The notes under the pieces were generated by a model. The model was given only the letters and a program-made list of their open reading frames with translations, had not been told where the DNA came from and searched no databases. Both the position numbers and the translations under genes were made by a program. Of a DNA stretch of 6,672 nucleotides, positions 1-5,200 are shown piece by piece (the stretch's first letter is position 1; every line of letters begins with the position of its first letter). The stretch comes from an uncultured Oribacterium sp. (GTDB lineage Bacteria; Bacillota; Clostridia; Lachnospirales; Lachnospiraceae), in contig CABTMH010000005.1 of assembly GCA_902485915.1 (NCBI GenBank), positions 1-6,672 on the forward strand. The letters run 5' to 3'.

Positions 1-4
1 AAAA

Positions 5-33
5 TTCACAAAACAAACACAGCTTCCTATTAT
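5..33 (+). promoter_or_regulatory. Candidate sigma-A promoter for the lipoprotein gene
   Basis: TTCACA at 5-10 (five of six matches to TTGACA) and TATTAT at 28-33 (five of six to TATAAT) are separated by exactly 17 bases. An overlapping TATAAA at 31-36 is an alternative -10. Transcription would begin near position 40 and give a leader of about 215 bases before the lipoprotein start. No better promoter was seen between here and 256. The call rests on consensus match alone. Confidence 0.42.
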
Positions 34-39
34 AAATAG

Positions 40-255
40 TGCATCATTGCGAATCGAACGAAGCTTGAAAGGAATTTTAATAAAGCCTTAAGAGGAAAGA
101 AATGGAACTGTCCGCCTCTGCGTGGTATCGTATAGTTCGCTTGATTTTTATCGTCGACGGTCTCCTGCGGAAGCGCAGTGAGGCGCGTGAGGATAAGCGT
201 GGGTCAGGCTTCGCAACAGGGATATGGATTTACGGAATAACCAAAGGAGTACTAC
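40..255 (+). other. Long, partly structured leader of the lipoprotein gene
   Basis: This stretch precedes the lipoprotein gene and matches no riboswitch family I recognise. It contains a compact hairpin at 162-182: CTC plus CTGCG pairs with CGCAG plus GAG, with one bulged T and a GAAG loop. It also holds a short frame opening at 102 behind a good ribosome site (AGAGGA, 91-96); this is discussed under findings. The ribosome site of the lipoprotein itself, AAAGGAG at 243-249, lies six bases before its ATG. Confidence 0.35.
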
Positions 256-1098
256 ATGAAGAAGAAATTAACATACACACTGTTGATGGCGATGATGGCA
301 CTGTCCATCGCTGCCTGTGGTAAGAAGGAGGACGGCCAGGAAGCGGTCGAGGGTACGATCGAGGGTACGATCGCGACCGATGGCTTGAGCGACTTCTATG
401 CGATCGTGCAGAAGTCGGATGGTCAGCAGCTGACCGTCGAGCTCGATGATGGCAGCAGTATCACGGTCGACCTTTCAGAAGCACACGAGAATCCGGCATG
501 GAGCTGGATGCCGGGCGACGAGGTAGACATCTACTACGCCGGCGAGGGTGATCCGAGCGATGGCATGAAGGCCGTAGAGGTGCAGATGGATGTACCGTAC
601 GAGAACACAAACTCCGACTTCTCCGAGAACACGCAGGTATACGGTGAGATCACTGCACTGACAGACGATTCCATCACCGTACGTGAAGAGGAGGGCAGAA
701 ACGAAGAGGACGGCCCGCAGGACGGCACCGAGTATACCTTCAAGCGCGCGAGCTATGGCGTCGATATCGGTGAGCCGGCCGTCGGCACATACGCACAGGT
801 TCTCTATATCGGCGAGCTCGGCGCAGACGACGCCACCTGCTTCCGCGTCCTGACCGACGATATGATGGACGACCCTGCTTCCGACATCGTCGCCGTACAG
901 GGCACCCTCACGAAGTTCGAGAACGACGTCGTTTACCTCCAGTGTGATGACGCCACCGAGTTCAAGTTCAGCGTCAGCGGCGACGACCAGCTCCTCTCCG
1001 ACGCCACTGCAGCCGTCGGCCAGAAGGTCAAAATCAGCTTCGTAGACTCCCTCCGCATGCGTGTCGCAACCGCCGACGCCATCACCGTCGTAAAGTAA
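256..1098 (+). CDS. Secreted lipoprotein with three tandem beta-rich repeats, function unknown
   Basis: The 280-residue product begins with a lipoprotein signal: basic MKKK, a hydrophobic stretch, then the lipobox I-A-A-C with the lipidated cysteine at residue 21. It should be anchored to the outer face of the membrane. After an acidic linker containing a duplicated EGTI, three segments (about 32-115, 127-213 and 218-280) share one pattern. Each opens with a G-x-I/L-T-like strand, continues with a short D-S-I-T-V-type strand and a charged hairpin, and ends in a G-x-x-V/Y-x-V strand. This resembles small OB-like or DUF5666-like beta barrels, but that is inference from pattern alone. No catalytic motif is visible. 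The start is supported by AAAGGAG six bases upstream and by the signal peptide. The gene appears monocistronic, with two stem-loops downstream. G+C is high, unlike the neighbouring toxin-antitoxin genes. The substrate or partner is unknown. Confidence 0.92.
   Translation: MKKKLTYTLLMAMMALSIAACGKKEDGQEAVEGTIEGTIATDGLSDFYAIVQKSDGQQLTVELDDGSSITVDLSEAHENPAWSWMPGDEVDIYYAGEGDPSDGMKAVEVQMDVPYENTNSDFSENTQVYGEITALTDDSITVREEEGRNEEDGPQDGTEYTFKRASYGVDIGEPAVGTYAQVLYIGELGADDATCFRVLTDDMMDDPASDIVAVQGTLTKFENDVVYLQCDDATEFKFSVSGDDQLLSDATAAVGQKVKISFVDSLRMRVATADAITVVK
349..372 (+). repeat. In-frame 12-base tandem duplication in the lipoprotein gene
   Basis: GAGGGTACGATC occurs twice head to tail (349-360 and 361-372) with no mismatch, so the protein reads EGTIEGTI just after the lipid-anchor linker. 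Identity at every base suggests a recent duplication at the edge of the first beta repeat. It adds four residues without changing the frame. Confidence 0.85.
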
Positions 1099-1190
1099 GC
1101 TGAATACAGAAGATCATCTATACGGCAGTATATGTGCCTGCACAGTGAACTGTGGCGCAAGGCGATACTTACAGTGAAAGAAGCACGATC

Positions 1191-1230
1191 GAGCGCTACC
1201 TCTGAATCGAGGTGGCGCTCCATTTTATTC
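1191..1230 (+). terminator. First stem-loop after the lipoprotein gene, probable terminator
   Basis: Bases 1191-1202 pair with 1209-1220 to form a 12-base-pair stem with a single G-U wobble and a TGAATC loop. It is followed by CATTTTATTC, a broken T tract. It lies about 90 bases past the lipoprotein stop. The stem is strong but the T tract is imperfect. Confidence 0.6.
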
Positions 1231-1241
1231 AGATGGTTTTC

Positions 1242-1274
1242 AGACGATGGGCTTCCCATCGTCTCTTCTGTTTG
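1242..1274 (+). terminator. Second stem-loop after the lipoprotein gene, probable terminator
   Basis: AGACGATGGG (1242-1251) and CCCATCGTCT (1255-1264) form a perfect ten-base-pair stem closed by a CTT loop. A T-rich run, TCTTCTGTTT, overlaps its end. With the stem at 1191-1220 it makes a tandem rightward terminator. The minus-strand continuation is not T-rich, so it reads best in the + direction. Confidence 0.6.
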
Positions 1275-1340
1275 CCTGCCCGACCTATATACGTGTTTTA
1301 GCTATTCACATGGTGAACCCACCCACCCATACAGGCATAT

Positions 1341-1390
1341 AAAGAGAGGCGTCGCACCTCCAGGATATACTCCCGGAGTGTGACGCCTTT
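1341..1390. terminator. Shared stem-loop between convergent genes, probable bidirectional terminator
   Basis: Bases 1348-1361 pair with 1375-1387: a 13-base-pair stem with one G-U pair and a bulged C at 1358, closed by a loop at 1362-1374. On the minus strand it follows the toxin stop codon within ten bases and leads into TCTCTTTATAT, as expected for an intrinsic terminator of the toxin operon. On the plus strand it is followed only by TTTAATC, so it is weaker there. Its main role is probably to end the toxin-antitoxin transcript. Confidence 0.65.
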
Positions 1391-1396
1391 AATCTA

Positions 1397-1708
1397 CTAC
1401 AGTTTTATATGATAGTTCTCTTTCATGTGGAAAAAGCCGATGATGTAGACGGTATCGAGGACTATTCGATATATGAGTATATAATCGTGCTTTTTTAATG
1501 AAAGTTTTCGGTATTTCTTGGAACGAAGATAAGGATCCTCACAAAAAGCAAATAATTCTGCGTGCATTTCCAATGTGGTAAAAGCAGATTCAAGATCATC
1601 CAGAATTGCGGATGCTCCCTGTTTGCTGTGAAGAGAGTGACAAACATACTGAATGCAATTATCAATCTGAGCGTCGGCATGAGCCGATAATTCAAGCTTA
1701 TAATTCAT
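1397..1708 (-). CDS. RelE/ParE-type toxin of a type II toxin-antitoxin pair
   Basis: The 103-residue product has the size and layout of the RelE/ParE superfamily. It has an N-terminal strand (YKLELSAHAD), two long helices to about residue 55, and a C-terminal sheet running S-K-K-Y-R-K-L, then Y-I-L-I-Y-R-I, then V-Y-I-I-G-F-F-H, ending in K-E-N-Y. The basic KKYRKL strand and the final H-x-x-x-x-Y match the usual pattern of the family. In known members the target is either mRNA in the ribosome (RelE/YoeB) or DNA gyrase (ParE); the sequence alone does not decide between them. The ATG lies inside the end of the antitoxin gene (11-base overlap), with AGGG six bases upstream, which favours coupled translation. 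The gene is AT-rich compared with the lipoprotein gene, consistent with acquisition. Full length, no visible damage. Confidence 0.86.
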   Translation of the reverse strand: MNYKLELSAHADAQIDNCIQYVCHSLHSKQGASAILDDLESAFTTLEMHAELFAFCEDPYLRSKKYRKLSLKKHDYILIYRIVLDTVYIIGFFHMKENYHIKL

Positions 1709-1958
1709 ATTTCACCCTGAGATTCGCCAGTGCCTCTTTCGCCGGGCGCGTTTTCCCTTCTGCGACCTGTCTCTCTGAAATCTCAAGTTCTTTATAAATC
1801 TGGTCTTTCCTTATCGTCGCCTCATACGTTTCCATACTCATGACGACCATATCGCCATATCCGTTTTTAGTGATATAGATCGGTTCAGATGATGCATGGC
1901 ATAGTTCAGAAATCCTCGTAGTATCTTTTAGTTCTTTGATTGGAATAATCTGTGGCAT
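1698..1958 (-). CDS. Phd/YefM-type antitoxin, first gene of the toxin-antitoxin operon
   Basis: The 86-residue product fits the Phd/YefM family. Residues 1-50 form the DNA-binding and dimer part: I-I-P-I-K-E-L-K-D, then P-I-Y-I-T-K-N-G-Y-G and the V-V-M-S-M-E-T-Y-E strand and helix typical of the family. Residues about 50-86 are a charged helical tail (I-Y-K-E-L-E-I-S-E-R-Q) that in relatives is disordered until it wraps the toxin. The start is supported by an AAAGG nine bases upstream and by the conserved MPQIIPIKEL opening. It is the promoter-proximal gene and its last codons overlap the toxin start, the usual arrangement in which antitoxin is made first. Autorepression, probably with the toxin as co-repressor, is expected from the family and fits the inverted repeat over its promoter. 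Confidence 0.9.
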   Translation of the reverse strand: MPQIIPIKELKDTTRISELCHASSEPIYITKNGYGDMVVMSMETYEATIRKDQIYKELEISERQVAEGKTRPAKEALANLRVKYEL

Positions 1959-1983
1959 ATCGCACCGCCTTTCTTGTGGGATA

Positions 1984-2013
1984 ATTATACCATAATTGGT
2001 ACATAATATTCAA
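1984..2013 (-). promoter_or_regulatory. Extended -10 promoter of the toxin-antitoxin operon
   Basis: On the minus strand a perfect TATAAT (1989 to 1984) is preceded by TGG, forming an extended -10 element. A TTGAAT box (2013 to 2008, four of six matches to TTGACA) lies 18 bases further upstream. Transcription would start near 1977, leaving a leader of about 19 bases that just contains the antitoxin ribosome site. This is the best promoter match in the window. Confidence 0.7.
1988..2001. promoter_or_regulatory. Candidate autoregulatory operator of the toxin-antitoxin operon
   Basis: TACCA (1988-1992) and TGGTA (1997-2001) form an inverted repeat around a TAAT centre and overlap the -10 box and spacer. 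Next to it, on the minus strand, TGTACC (2004 to 1999) differs by one base from the TGTACA core known for the YefM-YoeB operator of E. coli. The placement suits repression by the antitoxin, but binding is inferred. Confidence 0.45.
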
Positions 2014-2067
2014 TGCCACTGAAGAATAAATAAAGCCATCAATCTACTAAAGGATAAAGAAAAGTGA

Positions 2068-2126
2068 CGAAAAACCAGGCGAAAATCCAACGAAACCACG
2101 AAAACTACGAAAACGTGTACGAAAAC
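2068..2126 (+). repeat. Cluster of six CGAAA motifs
   Basis: CGAAA begins at 2068, 2080, 2091, 2099, 2108 and 2120; the last three are CGAAAAC. Spacings are 12, 11, 8, 9 and 12 bases, close to one helical turn for several pairs. The cluster lies just upstream of the palindrome and candidate promoter of the surface gene, so a multi-site regulator is conceivable. It could also be only a biased purine tract. Confidence 0.5.
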
Positions 2127-2137
2127 GAGCCCAGCGC

Positions 2138-2166
2138 TTGCATCGCTCGCGCGAGGGGTCTATATT
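2138..2166 (+). promoter_or_regulatory. Weak candidate promoter of the adhesin gene with a palindrome in the spacer
   Basis: TTGCAT (2138-2143, three of six matches) and TATATT (2161-2166, five of six) are separated by 17 bases. The perfect palindrome CTCGCGCGAG (2146-2155) fills the spacer, a position where a bound repressor would block polymerase. A TATATT at 2231-2236 is an alternative -10 with no convincing -35. The assignment is tentative. Confidence 0.28.
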
Positions 2167-2237
2167 AAGTTTGAATCAGAATATTTGTAAGGAAATCGTA
2201 AGAATTACAGTTCTGCATCAGATTTTTCAGTATATTT

Positions 2238-2257
2238 AAGATTTCATCTTGGGGGAG
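2238..2257 (+). promoter_or_regulatory. Strong ribosome site of the adhesin gene beside a small hairpin
   Basis: GGGGGAG (2251-2257) lies six bases before the ATG at 2264 and fixes the start of the surface gene. Immediately before it, AAGAT (2238-2242) and ATCTT (2246-2250) can form a five-base-pair hairpin with a TTC loop that abuts the ribosome site. The hairpin is weak and may be chance. Confidence 0.6.
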
Positions 2258-2263
2258 AAGAAA

Positions 2264-5200
2264 ATGAGGATTAACCTGAAAAAACGTTTCACCGCGCTTA
2301 TGCTGGCGGGCATGATGGTGACATCGAACGTGCTGCCGGCATATTCCGCGACGGATGGCATCACCGTAGAGCAGGCGGACGCCAGCTACGAGGGCCGGGC
2401 CGAGGAAACCGGGACAGCGCTTCTTGCTGACAACGAAAACGATGTCGCTCAGGAAGCGGCTGCAGCAGGCGAGCAGACCACGGAGAAGAAGTCTGAGGCG
2501 ACCAGTGGCACAGAGATGGGGGGGTCAAAGTCTGACGCTACCCATGGCACAGAGACGGAAGGAGCGAAGTCCGATGTTGCGAACGGCACAGTGACGGGAG
2601 AGTCGAAGGCCGATGCTGCGAACGGCACAAAGACGGAAGAGTCGAAGTCTGATGCTGCCAGTGGCACAGAGACGGAAGAGTCGAAGTCTGATGCTGCCAG
2701 TGGCACAGAGACAGAAGAGTCGAAGGCCAATGCTGCGAACGGCACAGAGACGGAAGAGTCGAAGGCCGATGCTGCGAACGGCACAGTGACCGAAGAGAGT
2801 AAGTCGGATGACGACCATGGTGCCGGTGTAGAAGAGAGTAAGGCTGATGCTGGCCATGGCTCGAACGCTGGCGGAAGCACAGTGGCTGGAACCGGCAGTG
2901 TAAGCATTGGCGAAAGCACAGGTGCGGCGAGCGAAATCGAAGAGACGAAGCCGGCCGAGCTCCTCGAGGAGGAGACGAAGCTCGCGACCGAGTCCGAGAT
3001 TCCGAAGGAAGAGGACGAGAAGAAGCTCGAGGAAAAGGAAAACCGGAAGACCATCTACATCGCCTTCGGAAAGGGCATCAAGGTGACGGCCACCCTCGAG
3101 GATGCGAACGCGGTGCCGGATGATGCCCGCCTCCGCGTCACCGAGATCGACGATGATGAGATGTGTGCGGCGTATCTCGAGGCTATGGATGAGGCAGAGC
3201 CGGAGATCGAGCACACGAAGGACGATACCGTTCTCCGTGATATTTCCTTCATCATGAAGGATGAGGATGGCGAAGAGACCGAGTACGAGCCGACGGAAGG
3301 CTCTGTAAAGATCACGATCGAATACCTCGACAATCACTTACAGGATTGGTTCGGCGTAGATGATGCCGCTGAAGTGAAGACCTACCACCTCCCGCTCGTG
3401 GAAGGTGTAAAAGCCGAGGGCGAAAAAACCATCGACGTTCAGAATGTAAAGGCCTCTGACATCAACGTGGAGGAACTGGACAGCGAGGCGAAGACCGAGA
3501 AGAAGGTCGAGGTGGAAGTGGACAGCTTCTCTATGTTTGCGATGCGCGTAAAGGCGAGGAAGGCAAGTGAAAGTATTAACCTGAATACAGCTGTAAGGAC
3601 AGTATCTGTCACAACAATTGATGGGCAACCATATGATTCTTCAAAGAAATATCCACGTGATGCAAAAATCGAATTTAAGATGGAGTATACATTCCCGGAG
3701 AACAACAAACCGGTAGCAGGTGGTATCCAGACGGCTACTTATACTTTACCGGACGTATTAGACACTAAGGACCAATCAGGAGATATCTGGTGCCGGGTCT
3801 ATAGTACTACGATCCCTGCAGGCCGGTATGAAATTAAAGATGGCACCGTCACATTTAACTATACATATGAATTTCTAACGGCACATCCGACCGGTATCTC
3901 AGGAACATTTTCCTTTGAGTCGGGCCTTTCTAAGACGGAAACCAATAATCAGGAAAAAGTAGAGATTAACTTTGCCGGATCTGGAACGACGACACCGATT
4001 ATAATTCAATTAGAAGAAGGAAAGGTTTCAGGCAAAAAATCCTATAAACTAAATGAGGATGGAACAATTGACTTTACCATCGAATTTGAGGTCAAGGGTA
4101 AGGGTGTTAAGAATCTGGTGCTGACAGATACACAGGGAAGTAACCTGGCATTTGCAGATCCAGCAGAGTTTAAACTGGGTGAAACAGTAATTGATTCTTC
4201 AAAAGTAGCAATCAATGGTCAGACTGCTACGATAAACCTTGGAGATGTGAACATCGGTAAATACAAATTGACCTATAAGTCTAAGCCGAATAATAAGACG
4301 ATTACGAATGGAGATGAGAATAAAAATACCGCAAGTTTCACATGGAGCGGAGGTAGTGAGAATCTTAAAGATATCTGGGTTAAAACAAAAGAAAAACTTC
4401 TGAAGAAGGATGGTTCTGTAGAGGGGAATGTCATTACCTGGAGGATAACGTATGTTCCGGGAGAATGGGGAAGCGTTGCAGGTAAAACATTCACGGATAC
4501 TTTAGGAGAAAATCAAAAGTATATTGGTAATTATACGATATATTATGCTTCTAATGGTCATGAAAACTGGGTTCCTGAGGATGAAGATCATAAGATTAAA
4601 ACTGCGCTATTACCGACTAATGCAAAAAGTTTTGAATATATGTTGCCTTCAAATAAAACGATGGGAGCCTATCGTATCGTCTATCAGACAGAAATAACCA
4701 AGGATCTCAGTACGAGCCAAACGAAAGAGACCTTTACGAATAAAATTGAAGGAGATGATAAAAAGGTAGATAAAACGGTGGAGATCGATAAAACACCAAC
4801 TGCTCCTACAAGTCCTGATATTATTAAGAAATCCGGAGTGGCGAATCCTAATGATCGAACAGCGACATGGACAGTTACAATCACACCTCCTGAAGGAAAA
4901 AAGCTGACAAATGTAAAACTTCGAGATGAATTACAGGATGGCTATAATTGGAAGGGGACTTATATCGAGGATTCTGTTCATATAAAAGCAGGAAGCCAAT
5001 CGTTGGTGAAAGATACAGATTATACGGTACAGTTTATCCCTCGCGAAGAAAACAATAATTGTTCGGCAATGATTGTGAAATTTAAGAGTGATGTTACAGA
5101 AGCTATCGAAATAACGTATCAGTCGGATTATAAAGATTCCACCAAGACAACGTGGACGAGTAACAAAGTTAACTCTTCTTATACAATGGACGGGGAAAAC

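Larger units (their letters stand above)
2014..2263 (+). other. Intergenic leader region upstream of the adhesin gene
   Basis: No protein gene is supported here. The left part (2041-2130) is strongly A- and purine-rich on the plus strand and carries the CGAAA motif cluster. The middle (2127-2158) is GC-rich with AGCGCT (2133-2138) and CTCGCGCGAG (2146-2155) palindromes. The right part (2160-2250) is AT-rich and leads to the ribosome site of the adhesin gene. All control elements for the large surface gene should lie in this interval. Confidence 0.6.

Noticed and set aside
44..75. Minus-strand GTTCGATTC resembling a tRNA T-loop
   Set aside because: The flanking bases do not form the five-base-pair T stem, and no anticodon arm or acceptor stem could be found.
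60..255. Possible riboswitch in the long lipoprotein leader
   Set aside because: No conserved core of known classes (TPP, FMN, SAM, cobalamin, glycine, cyclic di-GMP) could be recognised; only one small hairpin is clear.
933..1383. Frames of 108 codons (minus, 933-1259) and 83 codons (plus, 1132-1383) across the lipoprotein end and terminator region
   Set aside because: They run through strong stem-loops, lack ribosome sites and give no recognisable protein.
1606..1797. Plus-strand 63-codon frame across the toxin-antitoxin junction
   Set aside because: It is antisense to two overlapping genes with clear family features and has no supporting ribosome site.
2068..2126. CRISPR-like array of CGAAA motifs
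   Set aside because: The shared unit is only five to seven bases and spacers are too short and irregular for a CRISPR array.
2449..3337. Two long overlapping antisense open frames (201 and 270 codons) under the adhesin repeats
   Set aside because: They are shadows: the 39-base repeat is a multiple of three, so a stop-free antisense unit stays stop-free when repeated. The translations are low-complexity Ser/Ala/Val or Leu/Arg strings and no convincing ribosome site precedes them, while the sense strand has a signal peptide and recognisable domains.
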